64,000 bases of DNA from Pomacea canaliculata (taxonomy: Eukaryota > Mollusca > Gastropoda > Architaenioglossa > Ampullariidae). A model generated the notes under the pieces. That model ran no database searches, was not told the DNA's origin, and saw nothing but the letters and a program-made list of their open reading frames with translations. Shown piece by piece: positions 43,701 to 55,487 of the stretch (positions are counted from its first letter, which is position 1; each line of letters starts with the position of its first letter). The DNA is taken from contig NC_037593.1 in NCBI RefSeq assembly GCF_003073045.1, forward strand, positions 5,819,525 to 5,883,524. The letters are read 5' to 3'. The position numbers and the translations under genes are program-made.

Positions 43701-45095
43701 ATTTTCCTCTTCTATTTCTACAATCGTTTTCTATAGTGGTTTCCCCACTCTCGACAAGAAACATCCATGACACTGAATGTCGTGATTGCAGTGATCAACG
43801 GCAACGACCTCCCAGGTCTTGACCGCTCTGGCCTCAGTGACCCGTATGTGTCTGTCAGTCTCCAGCCCCGATGTTTATTTAGCCACAAACCACAGAAGAC
43901 GAAAGTCGTGGGACAGACTGTACAGCCCGTGTTCAACACCATTTTCCAGTTGTAAGTAATTTTGTGCGGTTTTGTTTGATGAACATTGTATTCATAATAT
44001 GAATAAAACTACAACACTATATTTTATATTTGTGCGTGGTGAACGCTTATACAACACTTATATACGTATATGTAAAACATGTTTTGCTGGTTAAAAACTC
44101 GTGTTTCCTTTAGATATTAAGTATAAGACATACAGAATCAACGGTCCATATTGTCAGGTAGCAGAAACTCAAACGAAACAGCACATCCAAGTTTTGTGCT
44201 TTTGATGAAACCGTCTTCACAGTTGTGTCTATGTTCAACCCTCATTCACATGTCACTACGTAGTACATGTACATGTCTACACTGTGTGATGATCTGTGCT
44301 GTAAACAAAAACATTGTGTACAGAATATTGCTGTCTTTCTCAGCCCCAATGTACCCAAAGAGTACCTGGCCATTCAGGGTGCTGTGCTTCTCCTCAGTGT
44401 CTTTGATTACGACCGGTTTCGTGAAGACGATTTTGCAGGTAAAACTTTTCACTTTGTTTTTAAATTTAAGAAAGTCTTTGTATCAGACGTGTCTAACTTT
44501 TGCTACATGTTCTGTCAAATTAATAATTGCCTCTAAAAATTATTTCTAATATTGCATCTGATCATACAAACCTTGCCTTGAGTATTCAATCCCATTTCTT
44601 AATTCTGAGCATCGACCAGAATAAACATGACCTCACATGACCTCATGACCGCGTTCTTGTGTCAGGTGAGGTAGTGCTTCACCTGTCCAACATCCCCCGC
44701 ATCTCCATGGACAAGGGGGTCGACTCAGTGCCTGTCGTCATGATGCCGTTAAAACGTCCAGCCGACGATGCTAGAGGTCCTCTTGAGGTGAGTTTCCACT
44801 TCACTAGGGTGGTGTTTACAGAGCGGAAAAAGTGGAAAAAAAGTGACTATTATTACTTTTGTCTCCTCGTTATTTTCCAACAGTGAAAATTCCTCTGCGT
44901 GATCTCAATTGTTTTCAGGTGATAAGAGACCGAGCGGAATGGGATCCTCTGTGCAAAAGCTTTCTGCAGGAGAGAAGCAAGTTCATGGACAAGAGGAAGA
45001 AATGCTCTTTCGATGGCTGGTCGTTGCGCAGCATTTTCAACACCTTATCGCATTCTCTGTCCTGGTTTCGTCGAGGAGTGAGCAGCAAGACTTGA
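26802..45095 (+). CDS. unc13d: Unc-13 homolog D (Munc13-4)-like vesicle priming protein
   Basis: Known: Munc13-4 primes secretory granules for SNARE-mediated exocytosis through C2A, MUN and C2B. Seen: about 29 exons, roughly 1,320 codons (human about 1,090). Exons: 26802-27125, 31586-31777, 34921-35028, 35335-35394, 35658-35727, 36028-36253, 36385-36504, 36765-36846, 36982-37095, 37320-37406, 37748-37848, 38120-38276, 38683-38804, 39183-39317, 39560-39770, 40027-40187, 40334-40460, 40753-40821, 41121-41195, 41303-41407, 41581-41862, 42168-42308, 42754-42786, 43145-43303, 43442-43530, 43737-43951, 44344-44438, 44666-44787, 44919-45095. The absence of a C1 domain and the C2B sequence ([22 protein letters not shown]) place it nearer UNC13D than UNC13A/B; BAIAP3 is the alternative. 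The start is the first in-frame ATG of exon 1. Odd: stop and frame break in the exon at 43442, and unmatched phases at 38804/39183 and 39770/40027. Confidence 0.85.
27126..31585 (+). other. Long first intron of the Munc13-4-like gene
   Basis: About 4.5 kb. It contains a short CA-rich tract (28640-28700), a GC-rich block at about 29650-29950 with an antisense open frame that matches no family, and AT-rich unique sequence. No exon could be supported. Confidence 0.4.
31873..32040. repeat. TTTG/TTGG tetranucleotide microsatellite
   Basis: A TTTG block passes directly into a TTGG block of more than 20 units and back to TTTG. It is intronic; the Val-Gly-Trp-Leu frames across it, and the Gln-Pro-Thr-Asn frame on the other strand, are artefacts. 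Confidence 0.95.
34921..36846 (+). other. Conserved N-terminal helix region and C2A domain
   Basis: [16 protein letters not shown] (34921) aligns with the human segment that begins [28 protein letters not shown] follows. C2A starts at 35658 ([18 protein letters not shown]). The strand SSPYCLLTM is followed by a Ser/Lys/Pro-rich insert ([19 protein letters not shown]) before WHEHFQL. Loop 3 reads [12 protein letters not shown], and the last strand CIGRVILPV. Two of the usual Asp ligand positions (SDPY and WDxD) are replaced. Confidence 0.75.
37470..37580. repeat. CA/CT compound microsatellite
   Basis: Runs of CA broken by CTCTCT and single changes, in the intron between the exons ending at 37406 and starting at 37748. 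Confidence 0.9.
37936..38010 (-). tRNA. tRNA-Thr(CGU)-like sequence, possibly a pseudogene
   Basis: The complement folds as a tRNA: acceptor GCCTCGG paired with CCGGGGC (one G-U), D arm GCC/GGC around AAGTGGTAA, anticodon stem TCGGT/ACCGA with loop CTCGTAA (anticodon CGT, Thr), and T arm CAGGG/CCCTG around TTCAATC. Both internal promoter boxes are recognisable. Four extra bases (CGAC) sit between the D stem and the anticodon stem and the D loop is one base short, so function is doubtful; a tRNA-derived SINE head is the alternative. It is antisense within an intron of the Munc13-4-like gene, between exons ending 37848 and starting 38120. Confidence 0.55.
40226..40281. repeat. TCA/TCG trinucleotide repeat
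   Basis: Imperfect CATCAT/CGTCAT repeats in the short intron between exons ending 40187 and starting 40334. Confidence 0.85.
43737..45095 (+). other. C2B domain and C-terminus
   Basis: Four exons encode [33 protein letters not shown], then [18 protein letters not shown] and [13 protein letters not shown]. All Asp positions expected for calcium binding in loops 1 and 3 are present. The end is a basic, aromatic tail ([27 protein letters not shown]) stopping at TGA 45093-45095. It aligns well with the human UNC13D C-terminal C2 domain, which is followed by a similar basic tail. Confidence 0.85.
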
Positions 45096-45256
45096 AACTG
45101 CAAACCTGTCACGTGGGAGCTGGCCATCGACGTTGCATCACGTGATTGACGTGTTTGTCACGTAAAGCCTGCAGTTCAAACACTGGGCGACTGTTGGAAA
45201 AAAAAATCACTCTACTTCTCCAACCCAAACTCTTCCAAAAAGGACAGAGAGACTGA

Positions 45257-45262
45257 AATAAA
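45257..45262 (+). terminator. Poly(A) signal of the Munc13-4-like gene
   Basis: AATAAA lies about 160 bases after the stop codon. It is the first consensus hexamer downstream. Confidence 0.45.
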
Positions 45263-45993
45263 CAGACATAAATATCACCGAGAAGAGTGATGGGAGAGGA
45301 GCATTGTTTGAGGTAGCCTGAAGTGCTGCACACATACCTGTCTCAAAAAAACAGTTGACCAGACTGGAAAAAGTGTCACGTGTTAACGGATCCCTCACAG
45401 GTGTGAAGGTTTAGTGCTCCAGAGAGTTGCTGCCTCGCGGTTAAATGAAGACAATATTTTGTATTTGCGGGTGAGAGGTGGTGTGACAAAGTTAGCGATT
45501 ACAAGTTAATATTAACGAGGACGTTGAGCACGTGCAGTGTCGGGAGCCAGTGTGGAGGATGTGGTCACTGCATAAAGAATCTTATACACCTCGACATTTG
45601 TTTAGTTCGTGGTGTGTACAAACATTGGGCATTTTAACAATATTTCTCGGTGAATCTCCGTTATACTAGCTTTAATCTTTACGACTGATTGAGAACCACA
45701 AGAAGCAACAGAGAAAAATGAAAAAAGTATCAGAAACATTTCTTTGGATTATTTAATATGGAGCGGCGATATAGTCTACTGTAGTAAGGCTACAAGACAC
45801 ACACACATATGCATGCACGCACACTTTCTTTATTCTGAGCTATGTATCTGAGGGCAGAATACAGTTTGGAAAGCAGAATTTGGAACTTTTGAAACAGGAC
45901 AGAATCACTTGTAGTCCAAACTTAAATTCTGACAAAAATTGAGTCAACATGAAAAACAAATTGATGACACACAGTTCAAAATCTAATCAAACA

Positions 45994-48889
45994 TTTATTT
46001 TTTTTATAAATGAAAGAAAACATTAAACAATAACAAAACAATCTTTCAGGTCATAGTAACGCAACAAGGGAGTAAAATGAGTAGAACAAGCTGATGATCA
46101 CATTTAACTGAGAGATCTTACTGTTGGAAATCTTAATAGCATGAACACAAAAATAGCGATGAACACATCTTTAAAATGACACGAAACCCGAAATATAAGT
46201 GAAACATGGGAATTCTATAGACAATAATTCTTTCTCCAAAATAATTTATACAAAAAGACCCAAAAGTGTATTTATAGTATTATATACACAGTTTAACAAC
46301 TGCATAACACAAACAGCTATAATTTTTAATAACCTATTAAAAAAAACCTTTAAGTAAAATATCATTCTTAGAATCCAACAGACAAAAATGAAAGCTATAT
46401 ATGTGCACTTGCACATTAAATGCTGAATGTCTTTCTCATCTTGTGAAAATATGTGTCTCCTGCTCACAAGCACCAAGTCTCAAAAAACATTTTAAACAGT
46501 AAAATCACTTTTCAGTGACAATAAACCAGTCAAATGCTGCTGAGTGCGGCAAATTGCACTTTCAGCCACAGAAAAACAAGCGTTTGTTCAACATGATAAA
46601 CACTAACAAAAAAATAATAAAAATAAAACCCAACATCCAACAAGCCATAATTGTGCTTTAGTCAGTTTCTTGGGTTGGAAAAAGTGAAAAACACAATGTG
46701 CTTAAAGTGCCCATGTAAGGCTCAAATACTTTGGACAAGAAATATCATATCATATATTCAGCATCATAAGCATTGCTCAATACAACAAAATATTCCAAAA
46801 TAAAACTGAAAATAATTGTAAAATACACTTCAATGCACCCAAATAAATAAATGATACACTCTGAGAATATTTCAAACAATTACACTGCAAGGTGAAATAC
46901 ATGAGAAGACTTACTCCACAATTTTGTGCACAGAATTGTTCTTGTTTCTGTTACCTTCAGTAATTCTTGGAGCACGTAAAGCACTAAATATCATCCTATG
47001 CTAGTAAAACCAAACAACTGTTTCTCCCATTGATACTTGTATGGTATCATTTTTGTAGAGAATCTCAATATTTACCTTCACTGACAAGGAGCTAAAATGA
47101 TTATAAAAATATCATTTTAGTAAGAAATTTTATAAGATGATTGGGGATTCCTAAGAGGTATAATAATGAATTTCATGTCACATAATGCCCAATATGGTGT
47201 CCATTCCATCCACAGTTCGTTTATGTCACTGACCAGACATAAAACATAACTTTTGTTAGACTGAAAAACAGAATTAGCATAATGTAAAAGGATTAGGTAA
47301 CACCCACAAACGCACCTTACAACTTCAGAACACCACCATACACCGGGTCAAAGACTGTGAGCACTAAAGAATTTCACAGCAAAATTGTTGCAAAAACAAT
47401 ATACAGATGATGTACAGCTGATACAGAGAATGAACAGATGATATACAGATGAAATGTCTTTAAATACTTGGCAACAGTTTTTACCCTATTTCTTGAAAAT
47501 TTGTGAATTTTTACAGTTAACATCATACAGAAATTAAACATTGGTGCTTTCCTTCGTTTTCACAACAACAAAAAAAATTAAACATATTTACAGCTGTTGA
47601 ACTTTAGCAACATTTAAGGTAGTATCGCTTAGTTGATTATTAAAATAAACCTGTACACATAAAAATCTTTTTTCACTTTCTTCAACTGTAAAATTTACAC
47701 AATATTTTTAAAGATTAAAAAAATAGAAGCAATCATTTAAAAAAATTTCACGTAAAGCCTCGTCAATGCAACTTTCTTTCAAGTGGAATGTGGCGCCATG
47801 ACACATGAGAAAGGATTTAATGGAGGATTGTTGGAGAGGAAGAAAAACAAAAATCTCTGAACATATGCTGTTGCCTGCTCTCAACATTTCGCAAGATTCT
47901 GCAACTGCTTACAACATATATAAACTGAAGGGAATATTTTGATTCTTAGGGTCTTTGAAATGAATAAAACTATTTTCACATGAATAAAAAACCATGTAAG
48001 AAATGGAGCATATTGTTAAATCTTGCTACGCAGTGCTCTTCCCCTGAAACAAATTACTTGAGCAGGTAAAATATCTATCCCTCCCTCCTCCTGCCCACCA
48101 AAGAAAAACCCAAACAACTAAAGCCCAGGATTTGAGTGCATGAGTTTTATTTCTGTGCTAGTTATCTATAAACTTACATGTCAGCAACATTTTTGCCAGG
48201 TGAAAGCAGAACTGCTGAGTTACCCTGAAAAACTCTACCATAAATATATTAACACATCCATGTCACCATATTGAAGACTACAGCTATAAATTCAACAGCC
48301 ATTAAATTGTTAAAATACTAAGCATAATCTTCAACCTAATTAGTAACCAGAACCAGATATCCATCAAAGCCTTTTTGAGATACAGAATAAGAATCCTATG
48401 CATAACTATAAGAAACCAACAAAGTGCTTAAAAAAAACCCACAAAATACTACAGTTGAAAAATGTTTTCTATTCGGTTCAACCTATGCAGCACCCACTCT
48501 AAAATAATCTTGATAAAAGTTTTCTTTTCCTTGGCTGACACAAAAGACTGCTGTTATTCTTTAGCTTACAAAAATTTAAGCTCTTACAGCAGCGATAAAA
48601 TGTTCTCTATCAAAATAGAAATTCTGTAGCAATTCAGCATCACTTCTCTAGCATTCCAGGTGTCATGTTCACCAAATTAAATGAGTTGCTGTTCTCAGAA
48701 TTAGCTGGAAGAACACATCGCTGCATGTTGAGTTAGTGTAGCCATCAGTTCCTCAATTGAAGGCATGTACGGAAATGCTGTCTGTGATAAACCTTTTAAG
48801 TCTTTAAATGATGATGTTTTAACAATGTTTGCCATTTCACACAGTGTTTTCCATTTTCTGTCAATTGTATGCACTAGAAATGACTAGTG
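45994..48889 (-). other. Probable 3' UTR of the GDPD1-like gene
   Basis: About 2.9 kb of uniformly AT-rich sequence directly after the GDPD1-like stop, without exons or clear repeats. On the minus strand an AATAAA is at 45994-45999 near the far end; other candidate signals lie between, so the true length is uncertain. The unassigned gap from 45263 to 45993 shows nothing recognisable. Confidence 0.35.
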
Positions 48890-51800
48890 CTAGTGTGAAA
48901 AAGCAGAAACATCGGAAGAAATGCCTGTGCTTTCATAGTTCTTCCAGCCTGGATATTTTTTGTCAAGATATGCAGCAAGCATGGTTGGGAAATCTGTCAT
49001 AACCCCTGTTACTCCAAGTCGAAACGCGCGATCAAATTCTTCTTCATTGTTCAGTACCCATATATATGTCTGGGGAGAAAGAACAGAAATGCGAGGCTAT
49101 AATATACGTTAATAAAGCGATCATCAGAATAGAATAAAATTTCTGAATATGTGAAAGTCATTATGCCTAGGAACTGGTTGCAAAAACAAAATCCGAGCCA
49201 ACCCCTTGCAGTTTATGCCCATACAATCCAAAACTCCACATTTATCTTTAAAGATCTAAATTAAGTGATGATGAGGTATGGCTTTATCACTGATGAGTAA
49301 ATGAATCATCACGAGCACAGATATCTACAACAGTGGATGTGCTGCTTAAACAAAGTCAACAAAGGAAATGTATTGCTAAAGAGAGGGCGCAAAGAAATTT
49401 TCTCTTTTTGCAAACATTTCTACACTTAGCAACTACACTAGATCTTGAACAAAGCAGTGAATCATATAAACAGATAAGAAAAATACAAAAATCTAAATAA
49501 TAGAAAGGGATACAAAGTCAATAAAAATCATTCAAAAATATTAACTTTATACCTGTATTCCTCGCTTCTCAAGGTGTTTTATAAGAGCAGGTCTCATCAG
49601 TAGACTGTAAAAGAAATGTCACATTTTCACAGCCATATTTTTTAATTAAGTGGTCATAAAGATGGAAGCAAATACATTAGCGGTGGAAACAAAATTAAAT
49701 AACTGAAAATATTACCCATTAATTTGAAGAAAAAGGAGAAAAGCTTTTGGAAATGTATTTTATGAAAATCTGTCTTACATATCCATCAATTTGAAAAGCA
49801 GGATCTGTGATCTTGAGAACTCTCTCTTGAAGTTTCGTTTGCTGCAAAAACATATGAGCAGAAATTTTAGAAGTTAATAATGATCATGCTATCATACAAT
49901 ACTGATATTATTCTTTAGCAAAAGAAAAACCCAGCTTTCAACTCTCTCTCAAATCAACATAATCTAAACAAAGATACCTTTAAGTTCTCTACCCTCCCCC
50001 AATTCTTCTTGTGAAAGTATCAATAATCATACAAACGAACATAATCATTTAAATTTAAATGTTCTAGTGGTCATTTGTAACCTTGGCATTCATAACATAG
50101 ATAAAATATTGACATTTTTGACAATCCCTCTCCATTTGGACTATTCAAATCGTGTTACCTAGAAACTATGCAAGCCATGCATAACATTCTGTTCTGCACC
50201 TTTCCTCTACCTGAACCACTTACTCGAGAACAATGGTGGGCATAATGACTTCTAGCAGCGACTCCTTGATTGGAACAAAGGGAAGTAATCCTGTGTAGAA
50301 CAGGATGAGAAGCTCAACAACACGACGCAGTGAGAAAATCAGGGGTATGTTAGGATTCTGTGAACAGAAGCATGCAAGGGAAATCATGCTTTACATGCTA
50401 TGAGTGTGTAACTTTAAAGAAACTGACAGCATGAGCACTCTTTATATAACAACACCGTCTGAATTTCACCGTCCAAATAGGGCACCAAATGCTTTAAGCA
50501 GAAACAAGTCCATGCATAAAATGGAATAAAATTAATTTTGATCAGTATTTAATCATTTAATCTGAAATGCACACACATCTGACAGCACTGAAACACCCTA
50601 TTCTTTTTTATTTGAACCAGTGAGCGCACATCATTCATGTGTCTAATACTTACTGTTTTATATAATTTTTCTACAACTGCAGAACTATGGTTTCCCCAGG
50701 CTGTGATATGCTCCCTCTTAAATTCTTGTATCAAGGCATTCACCTGAAATTGTCACACAAACAGTCACAGCTTAATGCAGCTGTATCTATGCATGCAAGT
50801 ACCAGTGTACAATAATAACTGAATTTCTAGAGCGTATTGTCCCATGTAAAGGTGACCTCAACATGAAGTGAATGACAGACTACAAATGAGCCAACAGTTT
50901 ATAATAAAGAAACAATAAAGAAACACAAGCATAACAAACAGATGGTATTTTGACAAAGTTCAGTGTATGTATGAAGAAGAGTTTGTCAGGAGAATGTTGT
51001 GTGTGTTTGCATGTACATATATACGAGTGCAAAAAGGTGTGGTATGCAAATATATGTAGGTTAACAAAAGGCTAAATGTTTGGATTGCTCTCTTACATGT
51101 ACTCATATTTAGAATTATTACTGTCTTCTGCACAGTTCAACATTAGTCTGTGCATAAACCCTGTTAAATATCGAAGAATTACTTAATGATTCTTTGCTCT
51201 TCCAAACAGTTAACAGAAAAAAATTCAATTTATATGACTGGCTGGTTGAAAGTGCTTCCACCTAGAGATGATTTAGCTCTGAGAGGAGGTTGGGGAGAGG
51301 GAAGGAACTTCAGTACCCAGAGAAATCACAAAATGTAAAGCCCTACAAACAGGTGACCACACAGATGAGATCTGAACCAGGACCTCTCATTGTAGTGATG
51401 GCAAAAATGTTTTAACCATTACACTAATTAAAATTATATCCACACTTGTTTTGGCCTTGACAAACCAACACTCAAGGACAAGAAAATGTAAACAGGTAAA
51501 GGAGAGATTCATAAAACATTGATCACCTCTTGAATCAACTTGTCATCATTTACTTTGACATCAACATTTATTGGCATTAGTGGAAAAGCTGCAAACACAT
51601 CCCTTAATAGTGGAATCTGTCTGTCTTCCCCACTCACTTGATGATCTGCATGAAAATTTAAAATGGTAAATGTATAAGTAAAAATTCAGGTTAAGGAGAC
51701 ATCCATAATAAGACAAAAAAATAATGGCACCACACTCTGCATGCTCAGTAAGCACATTACACATGGCGTTATTTGTGACTGTTTTACACAATGAATCAAT

Positions 51801-54660
51801 GCCTTGACAAAGAACTGAACAATTATGGGTTTTCAATAGATAAAATCCCCCCAAAAAAACACAAAAATACAACTTTATTATAGAATTTTAAAAAATACAC
51901 TTACAATTATTAAAATCAAGCTCAAGTGTGTATTTCAGCAATGGAAGATGCTGAAACAAATGAAAATTAAATGCTGTACAAATGACAGTATATAGGTGAA
52001 AAAATGGCAGAATCTTTTCTCTTGGGTAAGGTCAATCTCATATATTTGTCAAAGAAAAACTGTCTGAAGCTTTGCAATCTTTATATAGTGTTTTGAACTA
52101 CATTGCGTTGGCCAGTAACTATTTTGGTCCTTTTTTATTTTTTTTTTGGGGGGGAGGGGGGGGTCCAATTTAGATATCAAATAACCTGTGTAGAATAATT
52201 GTTGAGCACCGAAAGCATAACATTTATTAAAAAAAGCCAGTCCTTCCACATGTTGTACTGTACAGTATTCAAAGACTTCTTCATCCAGAGTACTACCTTT
52301 TAAGATGATAACAATCAACTCCTCTGGACCTTTGTCCGTTCTTTCCTGTTCTCTGTATGAATATGCTTAATCGTTATTTACAAATGATCCTAGTTTTCAA
52401 CAAATAATATCTACTTGCATGTCTATGTGTATGTGTATGCGCACAAGCAAAGATGCCTAGATGTTTGAATGAGACACCATAAAGAAGTGGAAACATTCTT
52501 ATTCTTTTTCCAAATTTTCCCATATGCTAGATTTTACAAACATATTCTCTGACATAAATGATCAGAATGTCAAATAACACACACCTAATTTTCTAAGTCT
52601 TGCCTTTTAAATAAAATAAAAATTTGGCTTTTTTAATCCATTCAGTAAATTGCAGAGAACAGCCCAAACCTGAGAAAGATAACAAGAGTTGGCCAGATGC
52701 CCCTTTGGCCAATCAGGTCTAAGTGATAAAATGATGATTTATAAAGAACAAAATTACTTACTTCATACTTTGTTTCTGCAACTGCTATGTCTTCACCACA
52801 TGTACGAGAAAGTTTGACATCGTGTGACACTACAACTTGTCCATCAGCTGTTAGGTGACAGTCTAGCTCTAGCATTTGGGTGCCAATCTTAGCTGCACTG
52901 TTAAAAAAAAAAATCTAAAAAATATTAACATCTTGCGCAGTTAGTGCACACACATTCTCTCATCCAGTTAAGGTTTTCTGACAACCTCGTCCAAGAAAGG
53001 CATCAATGAATATACAAGTAAAATATAACAAAAATTTTGACGGCCATTAATATAAACAAAAGCAATGAGAATACCACCAATAAGAAACTTACTGACCATA
53101 AGGCTACCTTAGAGGTCCTCATTTTCAGTCCACTGCATGCTACAGACTAAGAGGTTTCCTGGGACTATTGTCAAGACTAAGGCATGCTCTGAGGCAGATA
53201 GTTACCTCTGTTTCTTAGCTACATTTCATGTGGGTACAGACAGCTAAATGATAAATTTACTTACTGTTTAAAAGCAGTCATTGTATTTTCCAAGTTTTCT
53301 GCAGCACCTTTTTGGGACAGAAATATAAAATAACTTGTAAAACAGTAGAAGCATAAGCATGGTCATTGAAACACTGACATCAATGATCTAGGATTCATGT
53401 TGTACGATTTCAAACAAGTGTACAGCAAGAAAGAGCTGAGCGAAGTCAAGAGGATTGGATGACAGAGAAAGCCTGTGTTGCCAAATGGTGCATACTATGC
53501 CACAAATGAGGGTCAGTTTGTTTTTCATCAGGAAAGAGTGTGAAACATAGTGGCCTTTTTCTTAACTAGCGCACAGCTAAGTTTCAGATATGACTGTAAT
53601 GACATGACTCATCTGAAACCTAAAATGAGAGTAGAAATGATTTAGCACCAGGATTATTGTTTAAACCAAATTTGCCATTTCTCTTGCCTTTTTCTTTCTA
53701 AATCACTTTAACTGAGATCAATCACTTTCCAAGAAAAATGAAGCTAGATATGGTTTCACAAATAAGATATTCAACTAAAACTAAATCACTGAAAGTGTGA
53801 CATCACATTGCCCTTCTTACAAATTACTCACTAGTCATTAAATGGTAGGTAGTTTAGGTTTCTCAATCATTCAATTCTCTTCTCTCTCTCCCTCACACAC
53901 ATATACACACAAACACAATGTTAGAGATGTGCTAATAATGCTGTGTATGTGCCATTTCTGTGTAAAGACTCAAAAAGTCTACAACATAATGTAATCACGA
54001 GTAGACACTAGTCACAAGTCTACTGATGAGTCAGTGATAGTCGTGTTTTTCGGGGAATTTCTCACACTGACACTTAATTACATTGTACGTGGTACACTAG
54101 AAAACTTTAATTTCAATCTACATCATGAAATAAATCAAAAAATAATAAGTACGTTACCAGACTTACCAAAAAGCTCAATCAATGCAAAATACATACGATT
54201 AATGTTAATATCATCTTTATGTTTAAATCAAGTCAAAGCCATTGATGACTGTTATGCATGAAATATAATTATCGGCATTCACATTTGCATTTTTCTATTT
54301 TCAAACAAGAAAAAAATAAACGAATAAATGCTGATAGATCGAGTCACTCGATCTCCTCGAACAAACTATACCAAAAAACAAAACAAAGCCAAGAAATCTG
54401 ACAAATCATCAACTATATGAACGTGCAAGTCACGATTCTACCAACGATCCATAATGAAAAGCTCATTTAAAACTAAAATATATTATATATACTTTATGCT
54501 AATGCTTACCTCCTCTGTGGCTGATGTGCTTGGGTCTGAAAGCCAGCACCTTTCTTTTGTGGATGAGATTGGGATATTTGAGGAGAATGAATGATGTTAT
54601 AACATAGCCCGCTACCATCGCTACAAACACCATTGTCGCCACCAGTGTGTATGTTTCCAT
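48890..54660 (-). CDS. gdpd1: Glycerophosphodiester phosphodiesterase, GDPD1/GDE4 type
   Basis: Known: GDE4 is a membrane lysophospholipase D that makes lysophosphatidic acid and N-acylethanolamines. Seen: ten exons in 5' to 3' order, each written high to low: 54660-54510, 53307-53265, 52897-52762, 51950-51905, 51645-51527, 50743-50654, 50357-50224, 49841-49779, 49604-49553, 49069-48890. All phases agree; the product is 337 residues (human 314). The order is an N-terminal membrane segment (VAGYVITSFILLKYP), catalytic HISHRGG, ENLENT, MLELDCHL and VVSHD, then PINVDVKVND, a hydrophobic segment (LLILFYTGLLPFVPI), IQTYIWVLNNEEEF and TGVMTDFPT. Start: METYTL matches where the human protein begins; an upstream in-frame ATG at 54729 would add 23 residues. 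The gene is convergent with unc13d and divergent from chek2. Confidence 0.92.
51250..51430 (-). mobile_element. tRNA-derived SINE remnant
   Basis: On the minus strand GTGTAATGGTTAAAAC resembles a polymerase III A box, and GGTCCTGGTTCAGATCTC is a good B box about 40 bases downstream, followed by about 110 bases of unrelated body. It sits in a GDPD1 intron. Edges are uncertain. Confidence 0.45.
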
Positions 54661-55487
54661 CTGCTTTCCCGGAGATTCTCGAACGGTAACGTGACTAACA
54701 CAGCACAGTCTCTTACACGGAGCTTCCACGGGAAGAGGGTCTGTGTAGTGACATTGTCTGAGTGCTGGGGGTCAAAAACCAGTGATCACATGGTCGACAT
54801 GTGATATGTATATGTCGCAAAATATCGTCTGCTTCTCGCAGGCAATTGTCCATTCCATGTTTGATTACTTGTGAAGGGTATTAATTAGCATTAGTGTCTA
54901 GTTCTTTGTGCTTAGAATAGAAGATTGGGCTATGTAGATGCTTTATCTTCTTCTGTATTTATGATTATTTCAAAATATACATAAATGTTCATTAGCTGCA
55001 CTTATTACTGTTGTTTGTCAATACCCATTCCAACTAACCCCAATTCTCGGAGACAGAGTCACATATGAAGGTAGCTGATGACCCAAAGCTGATTGAATAC
55101 ACTCTATTTAGACTCATACCGTGTGACATTTAGAAAGATTTACACGTCGGTGTACATAATATAGGATTTTGGAAGATACATCGAAGTATATATAACGTTT
55201 TCCCGCCACTTATGTAAGCAGTTCTTCCTGGCATATGTGAGGAAACACGAGAGTCTGTGCGACTTCTAACATCTTTGACGAAGAGTACGGGAATATGTGT
55301 CATCTTCTATTTACATTTTGTATTTTCCTAGTACACCACTGGAACCAAGTGTCGTAACAGGATTGCGCAACCGGAAATGGCACCACCACCAGCTTGCTTT
55401 ACCCGGTTTCGTAGTTAGGCACATGCAGTTCGAGCACGGGGATCACAGAAAAAGAAAAAATATATATATTGTTGGAGCATCCAAATA
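54661..55487. promoter_or_regulatory. Divergent promoter region between GDPD1 and Chk2 genes
   Basis: The two start codons are about 0.83 kb apart on opposite strands with no other gene between them. Head-to-head spacing of this size often means a shared bidirectional promoter. No TATA box in the right place is obvious for either gene. Promoter function is inference. Confidence 0.5.
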